From assembly GCF_018446385.1 (NCBI RefSeq), contig NC_055992.1, positions 101,760,947 to 101,824,946 of the forward strand: DNA of 64,000 nucleotides, read 5' to 3'. Under the pieces are notes generated by a model that was not told the DNA's origin, did no database searches, and saw only the letters and a program-made list of their open reading frames with translations. The translations under genes and the position numbers were made by a program. The stretch comes from Zingiber officinale (Eukaryota > Streptophyta > Magnoliopsida > Zingiberales > Zingiberaceae). Within the stretch, counting starts at the first letter, position 1. Each line of letters begins with the position of its first letter. This document shows positions 1-10,599 of the stretch, piece by piece.

Positions 1-2
1 AG

Positions 3-303
3 GAACTTTCTAATGGACTTAGATGTGATTCCTGGTTTGCCCAAGATCATCACAATTTATTGTGATAATAGCGGTGCAGTTGCAAACTCGAAAGAACCAC
101 GAGCTCATAAGGCAAGTAAACATATTGAGCGTAAGTACCACATGATATGAGACATCGTCAAGCGAGGAGAAGTTGTCGTCGCCAAGATTGCATCAGAAGA
201 TAACCTAGCAGATCCTTTCACAAAGGCCCTTCCGGCGAAAGCTTTTAATCGACATGTGGTGGGGATGGGAATCAGATGTAAGGCAACAGATATGACAGCT
301 TAG
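3..303 (+). pseudogene. Ty1/copia RNase H C-terminal fragment (element A)
   Basis: This is the 3' end of a copia polyprotein entering from the left edge. The frame reads through CDNSGAVANSKEPRAHKASK, HIERKYHM and LADPFTKALP, the usual RNase H tail of copia elements. It ends at a TAG at 301-303. An in-frame TGA at 148-150 sits where relatives have Arg; CGA to TGA is the expected result of methyl-CpG deamination, so this copy is probably dead. The polypurine tract and the LTR follow within 25 bp, which fixes the orientation. The rest of the element lies outside the window. Confidence 0.9.
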
Positions 304-1254
304 TCTTTTAGTATAAGTGGGAGATTGTTAGAGTGTATACTAAAAGCCTAGCTTTTGTAAACATTTATTTGTTAAAATAAAAGAATCACATTGGTCAATA
401 TCTGTATTTATTTATTAAATGTAATTGTTCAATTAATTTATATAGTAGACAACATGGAGTGTGGTGTCACACTTAGAAGATCATGTTGTCGGTTCTCTAT
501 AAATTATAAACAGTTGCTCGCGACTAAGATAGAAAGGAACAAACTATCAGTATAGTCGTAGTGTAATTAAGTATTAGTTTATCTTGACTAATAAATTACA
601 CTGATACACTTTAAGTGTATTGAGTAGGATCATTTAGGTATGTTCTTTTTGTACTGACTTAGTAAAAGAACTAAACCTTAGTTATTATGGAAGTGTGTGC
701 TCTTAATCCTAATATAATAACAAGCACATATATTTAATATTTATTTCTTTGATTTATCAAAGGGTGAGGTTTAGCTCGATAAATTAATATGCCCGATAAG
801 TTGGGAAATGATATTACTTATAGTGTGTGTTATTGATTATAGAAGGAATCTGTGTCCTAGTTATCTAGGTTGAGAATGTCCCCAAGAGGAGCTCATAAGG
901 ATTGCCATGTTAAACCCTGCAAGTGGACCTAGTCCGACATGACAATGAAGTTGAGTGGTACTACTCTTGGTGCTAGATATTAATTAAGTGAGTTGTCAGT
1001 AACTTACTTAATTAGTGGACATTCGTAATCTTAAACACAGGGAGACTAACACACTCATGAAAAGAAGGAGCCCATAATGTAATTTGGGATTGGTGCGGTA
1101 GTGCGGTAATAACTCTCTAGTGGAATGAGTTATTATCGATGAACTTGAGTTGTGTGTTCGGGGCGAACATGGGATACTCAAGCTCATCGGAAGGCCAAAA
1201 CCAATTTCTCCTCTAGGTCCCTGTTGTAGCTTCATTATAGCCTCAAGTCCATCC

Positions 1255-1395
1255 AAATGTAAGGCTCTTCTTGGTGTCCAAGAAGGGGGTCGGACCATTG
1301 CTTGGTGACCAAGCAATGGCCGGCCACATCCTCTTATAGGGGCCGGCACCCTATAGCTTGGTGACCAAGCTTGTAAGGGCCGACCAACATTAATT
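1255..1395. repeat. Hairpin cluster in U3 of family A
   Basis: Three close inverted repeats share the core CTTGG-TGN-CCAAG. They are TTCTTGG-TGT-CCAAGAA, CATTGCTTGG-TGA-CCAAGCAATG and AGCTTGG-TGA-CCAAGCT. GGCCGGCC or GGGCCGGC words lie between them. A fourth example, TTGCTTGG-TGT-CCAAGCAA flanked by GGCCGGCC, lies at 1,787-1,830. The loops are three bases. Confidence 0.8.
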
Positions 1396-1986
1396 CAAAT
1401 AGGAGGGTTGTTTTAAAATTTTAAAATCTTCTTTTTGTAGAAAACTATATGTTTTAAAAGAGAGATTTTAATTTTTAAAACTTTCCTTATTTGAATTAAG
1501 CCACATGTTTAAATAGAGAGTTTAAAAGATTTTAAAACTTTCCTTTTTTAACCATCCTCATGGTTTAAGAAAAAAAGGGAAAAGAAGTTTTAAAATTTAA
1601 ATTTTCTATCACCATGTTAAAAAAAAAAATTTTATAAGAGAAGTTTTAAATTTTAAAACATGATTTTAATTTTTAGAACTTTCCTTTTTTAACTCTTACT
1701 TTAGGAAAGAGAGCTTGTAAAGTTTTATAAGAGTTTTCTTCTTGTAAAATTTTATAAAAATTATTATTTTTCTTTCCTAAATATGGTGGCCGGCCACCTT
1801 GCTTGGTGTCCAAGCAAGGGGCCGGCCAATCCCAATCCTAAACCAAATAGGATTGATCTCAACCATTGATTGGTGATTGATTCAATCAAGATGAAAGAAA
1901 AGGAAAAATAAAAAGGGAAAAGGAAAAACTCTTGGATGATTTTATTTTTTGTAAAAAGTTTTTCCTTATTTGCTTTGGGCAAGTAA

Positions 1987-1994
1987 TATAAAAG
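1987..1994 (+). promoter_or_regulatory. Putative LTR TATA box (family A)
   Basis: TATAAAAG occurs at the matching place in all three family A LTRs (1,987; 42,378; 59,313), each time followed by a purine run and a TC-rich leader. The position is consistent with a U3/R boundary shortly downstream. Transcription itself is inferred. Confidence 0.6.
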
Positions 1995-2771
1995 AAGGGG
2001 TGAGGGGGCTTCATGAGAGACAACTCTTATTCTTTTGCTTGGGTGATCTCTTGGTGGCCGGGCCTCTCCCTTCTTCCTCTCCCTTTGCCCTCTTCTCCTT
2101 GGTGGTGGTGGTGGCCGGATTTTAGAAGAAGAAGGAGGAAGCTTTTGGGTGGTGTTCATCTTGGAGGATCGTCGCCCACACGACATCCAAGGCGAGGCGA
2201 GGAATATGACAGAAGATCTCGAGGTCATTAGCTTACAAAGAGAATGTATAACTAGTAGTTTTCTTCCACATCATACTAGTTATTTTTCTTTGTATGAATT
2301 CTAAATACAAGAGACAATTAGATCCAGTTTATCGAATTTATTTTTCGATTTTGTGTTTTCTTCTTTTTCGAATTTGTGATTTGATTGTTCTTTTTGGTTA
2401 ATCTAAAGTTATTTAAGGAAATAAATATTAGCTTTTCTTAAAAGGCTTTGCCTAGGCGGTGGTGGTTGCTCCCATATCCAAGAAGGCCATGTGCCTCGCC
2501 ATGCAGTCCTGGAAGCCAATTTTGGAAATTAATATTTATGGAATTAATAGTTTAGGTAGATTTGAATCAATAGTGTTAAGTTCCGCTTGCGATTCAAATC
2601 TAAACCATTAAGAGCAGATAAGTTAAATTTGGAATCAATGATGTTAATTTCCGTCTGTGATTCCTGATTTAACATCTAAAGAACACAATAGGTTATTTAA
2701 GGAAAAGTTTGACACTTGTACAAAAATTTTTGTACAGTGGAACCGGTACGTTTTCCTAGGATTAACCAACA

Positions 2772-3660
2772 CTCGGTGCAATGAGTAACTCAAACTCTTT
2801 AAGTTTCAATTTTCCACCCTAGTTAAGTCGTCATACAATTGAGTTCCTAATGTTCCCGGTGATAGGTACTTACCTGCCTCACACTTGGTTCGTTTTCCTT
2901 AAATTACACAATGTCTCAGAAGATACTACTCAGAATCAAGAGAAACATAACATTCATTTCCCCAGTAACCTAACTCGGTCTCAAAGAGGTGAATTGTTAG
3001 TTTCCAGTCACGACAACTATTTTTTTATCCCTTATTCAATATTTGTTTTTTCTTCTTTTTTTTTTGGTGCTAAAGAGGTGTAGCACTAGTCACAAATACG
3101 AGATGCATATGTTGGGATTTAGATTTTTCCAAATGAGCTTCCATGATCCGAGGTCATCCAGTAACCAAAATGTAATTAAGAAATCACCATGGGAACAAAA
3201 GTACTAAACAATTTGGATGAATCATAACTATTTCAAAAATATTTCTACTATTCAATGTTAAGTACTTAAGTGTAGTGAAAATAAGATCTTTAAGATTAGG
3301 CCTAAACTTATACCAAAATCCATACAATACTTAGCTTATTTCATGCTACTAAAGATAGAAAAAGGAGATACACCAAACATACTAACACTATCTTGACAAC
3401 GCATGAACTAAGAAAATGCTGGTCATTTTGCTATCGGGCACGTAGCAGAAAAAGTAGAAGGTTTGATGTTCTCAAGTATGCCTCAAAACTAGTTTTTTTT
3501 TTATAGAAACATGAAACGAATAAACAAAGCAAAGTGCAAATGAGATGCAAATAGAAATATGAAACTAGTAAAATATGCAAAGAGAAAAGAAAAACTTGAC
3601 TCGACTTAGGATGTGTAGATAGACACAACACCCCTCTAGACTTACACATTTCATCGTCCC
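2772..3660. other. No gene recognised; flank of the Athila-type element
   Basis: This AT-rich stretch lies between the family A LTR and the ORF1 region. Short open frames on both strands show no recognisable domain. It is probably 3' untranslated or LTR sequence of the minus-strand gypsy element, but I could not find an LTR border. Confidence 0.4.
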
Positions 3661-3778
3661 AATGAAATCAATACGGTGGCGGGGGATAAGGGGGTCCCTG
3701 ATGTGTGCCAGGGGGAAATCTAGGCATACCAGGAAGATGGTCAAGGTGTTGATGATATTGATAAAGGGCATCTACTTG

Positions 3779-5170
3779 TTATCTAGTGATATCCATATCA
3801 TCCATAAAATTCCTCATTCTTTCCTGGTTAACTTCATAGTCCTGAACGAACCCTGTCACCTGACTATAGAAGTCCCTAGTAAACTGAAAATGATCCTGTA
3901 CCTCCCTAAACTGGTCGTCAAATAACTTAAAGCGACCCTCCAACAATCGTTGTTGGATTTTTTGCTTCTCATGAAGGGAGTCTAAAGAGGCATGGAAGTC
4001 AGAAAAATCAAATCTAGAGGGTCCCGTACCATAGGCAAAAGAGTGCCTAGGAGGTTTCGGATATCCGAAAGGGTGCGGCAATCCTGATGACGAGGTCTCT
4101 TGGTGGTACTCGGTTTCTTCTATAATGGAGGGAATAGTCTCGAGGTGTAAATCAGTAATCAGCCAGTTCGCGGGATTGCGAATTGAAGTGCGCTTGGGGC
4201 AAGGAAGGGGTAATGGAAAACCATTGTTCCTAGGGAAGACAAACCCATTCTCATCCCGACAAATCATCTTCATTGCATGACAAGAATCAATGTCGATTTT
4301 GTCATTTCCATGAATGACCTCTAATCGATCAAGCTCACAACTCAGATTGAATGCTATTTGGGTGATCAATCCACCAAACACTATCATCCCGGAAGATGCT
4401 TTAACTGCTCTCAATAAATTCTGTAAGAAATGAAATTCGGAATCAAAATCCACCTTATTCAACATCGCCCAAAGAGAATATAGCTCTACCTTTCTAACCA
4501 CTGCATCACTCTCTCCTCGACCAAAGATCGTTTTGCTCATCACTCGGTGAAGGTATCTAAAGGTCGAGTTTTTCATGCGAGATGCCTTAGCTCTAGAAGG
4601 TTCGTAAGGATCCTTTGATCTGGTTATTGACGTCCAAAATTCATTCCATATAATCTCATCATCAAATCCATGGGTACCACCAATGGGTAAACCAAAATAA
4701 TTATTAAAATCACTAAAAATCCACCGAACTTCTTTATTCATCATCCTAAAAGTTATGACCCCTACATAGTCATCCTCAGATGAAAATTTAACATCAATCG
4801 AGGTCAAAAATTCAAGGACTAGGCGGGGGTAAGTTGATGCATGAGCGTACATAATATCATTCCAATCTAAAGAACTAATCATCCAATCTACATCATCCCT
4901 TATTCCTAGCATATCCATAGTAATAGGATCCATATATTTAGTGCATATAATTTTTCTAGCGACAAGGATATCATATCTAGCTTTTTGTTCATAATTTCTA
5001 AAAGTAATATTGAACTCATTTTCGTTACTTTTGTCGCGTGCCACTCTTTTTCCTTTCCCTTTTGAAGAAGACGTCTTCCCTTTGCCTTTGTCGCTTCTCG
5101 GTGCATCTCCTTTGCCAAATCCACTGCTTCCTCGATGAAGTCTCTTCAAGATCTGTAACATGGTGTGCAA
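3779..5170 (-). CDS. Athila-type ORF1 / 'plant transposon protein', 463 codons
   Basis: This is the longest uninterrupted frame in the window. It has a basic Lys/Gly/Ser-rich N-terminus, then a globular region with DMLGIRDDVDWMISSLDWND, LVLEFLTSIDV, ITFRMMNKEVRWIFSDFNN and YFGLPIGG. That order is typical of the extra ORF of Athila-lineage Ty3/gypsy elements. The C-terminus is charged and Gln-rich with likely coiled-coil character. Translation may begin at the first Met or at MLQILKR three codons later. After the TAA the same frame stays open for about 39 codons (…PPPPY) to a TGA near 3,661, so the native protein may have been longer. The function is unknown; envelope-like and structural roles have been proposed for such ORFs. 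No RT or integrase lies between this ORF and the protease at 6 kb. Confidence 0.8.
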   Translation of the reverse strand: MHTMLQILKRLHRGSSGFGKGDAPRSDKGKGKTSSSKGKGKRVARDKSNENEFNITFRNYEQKARYDILVARKIICTKYMDPITMDMLGIRDDVDWMISSLDWNDIMYAHASTYPRLVLEFLTSIDVKFSSEDDYVGVITFRMMNKEVRWIFSDFNNYFGLPIGGTHGFDDEIIWNEFWTSITRSKDPYEPSRAKASRMKNSTFRYLHRVMSKTIFGRGESDAVVRKVELYSLWAMLNKVDFDSEFHFLQNLLRAVKASSGMIVFGGLITQIAFNLSCELDRLEVIHGNDKIDIDSCHAMKMICRDENGFVFPRNNGFPLPLPCPKRTSIRNPANWLITDLHLETIPSIIEETEYHQETSSSGLPHPFGYPKPPRHSFAYGTGPSRFDFSDFHASLDSLHEKQKIQQRLLEGRFKLFDDQFREVQDHFQFTRDFYSQVTGFVQDYEVNQERMRNFMDDMDITR

Positions 5171-5441
5171 GGTTTTGAGGAATTTCTTATGGAGATGGGT
5201 CTTGAGGATGGGAGAGGAGGAGAAGGAAGGAAAATAGGGAAGTTGCTTCTCTCTTTCTGGATTTGTGGCTTGAAGAAGTGTTAGATCTAGATGTAGATCT
5301 AAGCAAAAATGAACTCTAGAGGTGGGAATTAGGATTTGATGAGGTGTAGTGGGGAGGAGAAGGCTTTTTGGGAGAGAAGGAGATGAAAATTAGGGCTTTT
5401 GGAGGAGTAGGCGGTGCACACGAGTAGGGGTACAATTGTGT

Positions 5442-5447
5442 CTTATA
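5442..5447 (-). promoter_or_regulatory. Putative TATA element upstream of ORF1
   Basis: On the minus strand TATAAG follows directly after the palindrome array (5,770 down to 5,455). A pyrimidine-rich leader of about 270 bp then leads into ORF1. The layout (array, TATA, leader) copies that of the Athila LTR at 14.3 kb, so this looks like a U3 promoter feeding ORF1. Confidence 0.5.
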
Positions 5448-5454
5448 GACACGG

Positions 5455-5770
5455 TCGGGTTAGGTGGGGTTCTGCACGGTCATGCCAATTGGTACGACCT
5501 CCTCTTTTCTTCCTTCGGCCAAAGTCGTACGGTCGTGCCATTTGGCACGACCCATTCCTCCTTCTTCTCTACATAGGTCGCACGACCGTGCCAATTGGCA
5601 CGACCTGAGTCTTCTTCATCTCTGGCGATCTTGCATGGCCGTGCCAATTGGCACGACCCATGTTCTCCTCTTCTCTGCATAGGCCACATGGTCGTGCAAG
5701 GTTGCACGACCCGTGGCCTTTGTCCCTCTGTCTGCTTCGCACGACCGTGTGGGGTCACACGCCGACTCCT
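5455..5770. repeat. Palindrome array, word GGTCGTGCC/GGCACGACC (family B)
   Basis: Repeated inverted pairs occur here. GGTCGTGCCA-TT-TGGCACGACC has a perfect 10-bp stem at 5,531-5,552. CGTGCCAATTGGCACG is a perfect 16-bp palindrome at 5,587-5,602, and a similar one lies near 5,640-5,656. Unrelated 20-40 bp spacers separate them. The same word recurs at 14.3-14.64 kb. Confidence 0.9.
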
Positions 5771-6029
5771 TTAAGCACACGGAGACTCACCTTTCACCAT
5801 TTTGGTTCCTCTGACGCCTCCATGCCCATGAAACGCTCACGACCAGCTCGTGAAGGCTCTGCACATCCTGAAAACGAATACTCAAAAATAAAGAAATAAT
5901 AAAAGTACTCGACTTGAACTTACTAGAGAAATAAAATGATGAACGGAATGATGAACAAAAAATGAAAAACCCCTTGGGTTGCCTCCCAAGAAGCGCTTGT
6001 TTTAGGTCTTTAGCTCGACCTCGTTTCAG

Positions 6030-7206
6030 TTAATGTGGACTAAACTCGTGGAAGCACGACTCTCCTCCTAGGGTTAATGCTCCAGTCTGCACCTTTAGTT
6101 TCTCTCGTGCAGGACAAATGTATTTCTTATTGCTTGCTGGAGGGGAACTCTCATGGAAACTGCACTCCTCGGCTTTGTGTATGCTGATCTTGCTAGAATT
6201 TACCTGAGAAGAGGGGTCGCAGATAGAGGAATCAGATAAATCAAATTCAATCCTTTCTTTGCCGATATCCAAGGATAACTTGTGAATTTTCACATCAATG
6301 AGGGCTCCAACTGTGGCAAGGAATGATCTTCCAAGAATGATCGGTACCTTGGGATCCTCCTCCATATCCAGGATAATGAAATATGTGGGTATGATACATC
6401 CATCAACTTCTACTGGCACGTCTTCCACTATTCCTATTAGTTATCTACATGAATGGTCAGCTAATTACAGTGATATAGTAGTCAGTTTAATGTTCTGGAG
6501 TCCCAACTTCTTACATAAGGAGTACGGAAGTAGGCTAACGCTGGCTCCCAAGTCGCAGAAAGCTCTCTGTATGAGTTCAGAACCAATTTTGCAAGGTATG
6601 GAAAAACTCCCTGGATCTTGAAGTTTTGGTGGAATATTTATCATAAGTAGAGTGCTACAGTTTTCAGTTAATGCTATAGTCTCAAAGTCGCCCTTTTGCC
6701 TCCTGTTAGATAAAATTCCCTTTAAAAATTTTGCGAACTTCGGCATTTGGTGCAGTGCATCTATCAGTGGTACTTCTACGCAAATTTTCTTAATCTTCTT
6801 CAGGAATCGGTTGAACTCTTCATCCTTTTGGATGTTATTAGTTTCTGAGGGAAAGAAATTGTCTGACTTTGAGGGAGAATTTGAAGAGTTCCTTCAACTT
6901 TCTTGTTGATCTCCTCTCCATCCCTGTTCTGGATCTGATTGGGCAATGGGGGTGAGGGCTCTTCCTCTGAGTCAGGTCCTTTCTGAATAGTGATTTTGGG
7001 GTCTCCCAAAGTTCGTCTGCTCCTCAGCTCGATACAATTATAGTGTTCTACTAGGTTTATATTAGGCTTTCCTGGAAATGTTCCCTGTGCTCTTGAGAAG
7101 GACTGGGCTATCTGGTTGTCTTGCATCTTTTGATGTTTCTCAGAATTTTCCATTCTTTGAGTCAACTGCTTAATCTCATTCTTCATCTCTTTTTGCTCTG
7201 AGAGAG
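6030..7206 (-). pseudogene. Athila-type Ty3/gypsy gag tail and aspartic protease (broken)
   Basis: Read on the minus strand, the segment first shows the gag C-terminal linker (FPGKPNINL, ELRSRRTLGDP). It then shows a retropepsin with the active-site motif CDLGASVSLLP near 6,550 and the flap and C-terminal signature VPIILGRSFLATVGALIDV near 6,300-6,350. The Asp-Leu-Gly form is typical of plant Athila proteases. Frame breaks divide it into three open pieces (7,186-6,800, 6,746-6,465, 6,428-6,030). No reverse transcriptase or integrase follows, so pol has been deleted. The upstream gag continues at 11,886 beyond the inserted element C. Confidence 0.85.
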
Positions 7207-7211
7207 CTTCT

Positions 7212-8492
7212 TGTTGGTGCGGGAAGCATCCGACGATCGAATCTAAGTTTTGATAATGGCAAAGGATTCAAAGTTAAGATGTGTGGTGATCTAACGGTCT
7301 GAATGAGATTGCAGGAAAGTCCTAAGTGTACTTAGGCAAAATCCCTAACTGTGGTTAGGCAAGGTAAAAACCTTAGGGGATGGTAATCCTAGGTCATAGG
7401 GGGTGGTAACCCTATGCGGAAAGTCTTGGTGGGTCGAGTGCTTCAAGCAAAAGTCATAGGGGGGGTAACCCTAGGTGGAAAGTCCTGGTGTCGCGAACCA
7501 GGTGAAAGACTGGACCAGCCGGGAAGTGGAAGTCTAGCAGAAAGTCCGGAAGCATCAAGCACCGAGCAAAAGTCCAGTCGATCTGGAGGATCACACTGAC
7601 ATCAGGTAAATCTCTTGAGTGGAGTAGGTGAGGACGCGTTCCCCGTAGAGGGAATAGTAGGCGTCGGGTCGACCTAGAGTTTCCGGTTGGAAATCCAAAG
7701 TCAAACCCAGACAGTCCAGAGACTGTCATTATATTCTGTTATCATATTTACTATTGTTTTGTGCTAACTTTGTCTTGTAGGGTAAGTGTTTGGGACTAAC
7801 ACTTTTGCAGGACCAAAGGAGCACAAGTTAACCTCGGATGAACAGTGTCCGAGGCGCCTCCATGGAGCTTGGAGGTGTCTCGGGTGCAAGCCGAAGCCAG
7901 CTGTCCAGAGGGGTTGGAGGCACCTTGAAGGAATCTCAAGGCGCCTTGGACTGGAGGCTGAAGGCACCTTGGAGATCAGTGAAGGCGCCTTCAAGTGATA
8001 AGGTTCGACCAGTTCAGCTCTTATCTCCGCGGCTGATTCGGCTCACTCAAGGCGCCTTGGATGGGCTTTAAGGCGCCTTGAGCATGCTATAAAAGAAGGT
8101 CACGAGCAGCTCTTCAAAATATCAATCTTTTAGAGCTCTTTCTCCTGTGCGCTGCTTACGTGATGACCTCAACGTGCTGTTTCAAGATCCCGACGACCCA
8201 GAGCGCCATTTCTTTAGATTCTGTCATTCGGTATATTTTTCTTATTGCACTAAATTGTATTAAGCGTGTAATATTTTCGATCTTATAGTTGTTGCCCACC
8301 GAAAGCAGTCAACGACCGCGTGCCTTCGAGTAGGAGTTGAGATAGGCTCCGAACGAAGTAAATCCTCGTGTTCATTCTGCGTACTTGTTGCTTTTCTTTT
8401 CCGCTGCATATTTTAACTCCGATAGTTTTACGAATCGAATGAAATAGCCGCGAGTGCTATTCACCTCCCCTCTAGCGCGTCTCGATCCAACA
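7212..8492 (+). mobile_element. 5' LTR of element C
   Basis: It has the same length as the 3' LTR. Differences from the 3' copy are scattered, mostly C/T and G/A transitions (about a dozen in the first 250 bp by eye). TATAAAA lies at 8,088-8,094, directly after the palindrome array. The expected tRNA-Met primer site is missing after the terminal CCAACA. Confidence 0.92.
7846..8080. repeat. Palindrome array, words GAGGCGCCTC and AAGGCGCCTT
   Basis: There are eight to nine occurrences of the 6-bp palindrome GGCGCC core or one-base decayed forms (for example GGTGTC, GGCACC). They are extended to 10-bp palindromes by flanking GA/TC or AA/TT and spaced 10-40 bp. The array ends 8 bp before the TATA box. 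Confidence 0.9.
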
Positions 8493-8689
8493 ATTAATGA
8501 GGTCCTTGTGACTCACCATAGCCCAGAAGTTTATCCAAAGAACGCTTACTTGTTGAACCCAAAGCTAAACCTGAATCTAACACAAAGTTAAACCAAACCC
8601 TTAAATTGAAGCTCAATTCATCTCACAGAAATTATAAGATTCCCTGATTGAAAATTTTTGATCGGGTGAGATGACTAAGGAATTTAAAA

Positions 8690-9040
8690 TTCAAATAATC
8701 TTTTAAAAAAACTTTTAAAAAATGAATTTCAAAATTCTTTTAAAAATCTTTAAATTCTTTTAAAATTCTTTTAAAAAATCAATTCCAAATCTATTTTAAA
8801 AATCTTTTAAAAATAAATATCAAAATTCTTAAAAAATCTTTTAAAAAATCAATTTCAAAATTCTTTCAAAATTCTTTAAAAATCTTTTAAAAAATCAATT
8901 TCAAAATTCTTTTAAAAATCTTTAAAAAATTAATTTCAAAATTCTTTTAAAAATCAATTTCAAAATTCTTTTAAAAAAACAATTTCAAAATTCTTTTAAA
9001 AATCTTTTAAAAATCAATTTCAACTAAAAATACAAAAATA
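8690..9040. repeat. AT-rich degenerate tandem repeat in element C
   Basis: Irregular repetition of the phrases AAAATTCTTTTAAAAATC and AAAATCAATTTC over about 350 bp. It is non-coding low-complexity DNA within the deleted internal region. Confidence 0.85.
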
Positions 9041-9084
9041 TAAAAATCCTAATTGACAATATAAGCTTAATTAATCTAACTAAA

Positions 9085-9279
9085 AATCCAATTCACCACT
9101 CTAGGACTAAACACATAGAGGTAAAACACCACTTTGTAAGGGATCATGTAGCTAAAGGTCAACTTGCACTCAACTATGTTGAGTCCAAATCAAACCTAGC
9201 TGACATTTTCACAAAACTCTTACCTGAACTTGAGTTCAGTGCACTTAGAAAACAAATAGAAATGTGCTGGGTAGAATAG
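9085..9279 (+). pseudogene. Copia RNase H tail (element C)
   Basis: The frame reads TKHIEVKHHFVRDHV, ALNYVESKSNLADIFTKLLP and ends at TAG after EMCWVE. This is the C-terminal copia RNase H signature. No upstream pol is left. A second fragmentary stretch (9,290-10,590) is AT-rich with no domain. Confidence 0.85.
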
Positions 9280-9810
9280 ATGTTAATTTTCAAAATTCAT
9301 TATCTTATTTCAAAACTCATTCTCTTATTCTTTTAAAAATCTAGGAAAAATAATGATTTTAAAATCCCCTTTTCTTAGAATTTTCAAAATTTGGACTTAG
9401 TTTAGACTCTACCCTAGAAATCCTGTTCTCCTAGATTTAAACCAGAGCATCTCACAAACACCTAGGTATACCTTGCTTGTGTTTGAAAAACATAGAATGG
9501 TGTGAGATGCATAGGGTACAGCCTGGACTCAAGAATGCTTATTTCTGTGCATCAATATGAGTCTGGGCGTTAAATACTTTATTAACAGTAATCAAGTCAA
9601 GTCTTCCAGCTCTAGTCAAAACTAACTGGATTAAATGACTTAACTCGACTAACCAAATGAAAGCTGCTGCCCTCTAGGCAATCAACAAGTAGCTAAAGGT
9701 TAGACAGTTGCTGAAGGAAATATTAAGATTAACCATGCTTGTACTTTAGGGCTCTAATACTTGATTAAAACAAATTTTGACTCATGCTTGGACTTAAGGA
9801 CCAACCAATT

Positions 9811-9885
9811 TGATTAAATAAACTAAATTAAATATTTAGTTTCTCCTATGATTAAATAAACTAAATTAAATATTTAGTTTCTCCC
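9811..9885. repeat. 38-bp tandem duplication
   Basis: Two near-identical copies of a unit starting TGATTAAATAAACTAAAT lie head to tail (9,811-9,848 and 9,849-9,885). They are probably a replication-slippage product in element C internal DNA. Confidence 0.9.
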
Positions 9886-10599
9886 TCTTCGTCCTAAAAA
9901 TTAAAAAGTTCTTACTCCTATATTTTCAACAATAAATATTGGTTTATTCAAATTAAGCTAAGTGTCTTTTTAACTTAAGCTCTATTTACAAAATTCAATG
10001 TTTGCAAAAGACTAAGCTGAGTAGTTCATATAGAAACCTTCAAACTTTTTCAAACTTAGCCAACCTTCAAATCTAACTTTTTTCTAGCTAAGTTTTTTTT
10101 ACTTACCTAAAAGTATTAAAAATCATTGCTTTCAAAATTTTTTTTTGCTAAGTAAAAAGAGACTTCAATTTTCTTTAAGATTTTCAAAATTTAGCTAAGT
10201 ATATTTCAAAAACAACTAAGTTTCAAAAGTGGCTAAAATCGTCCTTAACAGTCTACTAAATATTAGCCTCTTAAACTTAGGTGAAAATTTTTCAAAAGTC
10301 AATTTAGCTTTTATCCAGTCTTTCAAGCCTAATCTGTTTTTAAATAAGAAAAAATTGCTTAAAACTGGCTTATTTTTTGATAAATGGCAAAGGGGGAGAG
10401 TAGGAAATTCAAAAGTAAATATTCAAAAAGGGAAGCCCTGTATTAAGGGGGAGCATCACAAAGTTTAAGTGTTAGCTTAAGTTATGCTTTTATTTGAATT
10501 TATATACTTAAGCTTGCTCACTTAAAATCTTTTAATATATTCATGCATTTGTTTTACTTAACTTTGAATTTGGGTTGCCATAATCAAAAAGGGGGAGAT

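Larger units (their letters stand above)
326..2771 (+). mobile_element. 3' LTR of copia element, family A (copy 1)
   Basis: The LTR begins TGTTAGAGTGTATAC after a purine-rich tract (AGTGGGAGAT) and ends CCAACA, about 2,446 bp. The borders are confirmed by two more copies in this window (40,876-43,259 and 57,812-60,210). U3 contains GGCCGGCC words and hairpins such as CATTGCTTGG-TGA-CCAAGCAATG near 1,300-1,322. A TATA box lies at 1,987. The 5' LTR is outside the window, so the target duplication cannot be checked; if paired it should be CTCGG. Confidence 0.88.

Noticed and set aside
1764..2228. 154-codon minus-strand frame in family A LTR
   Set aside because: It is antisense to the LTR transcript leader and broken or absent in the two other copies.
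5414..5899. Several overlapping frames over the family B array
   Set aside because: Same cause: repeat-derived open frames in three phases, with no domain.
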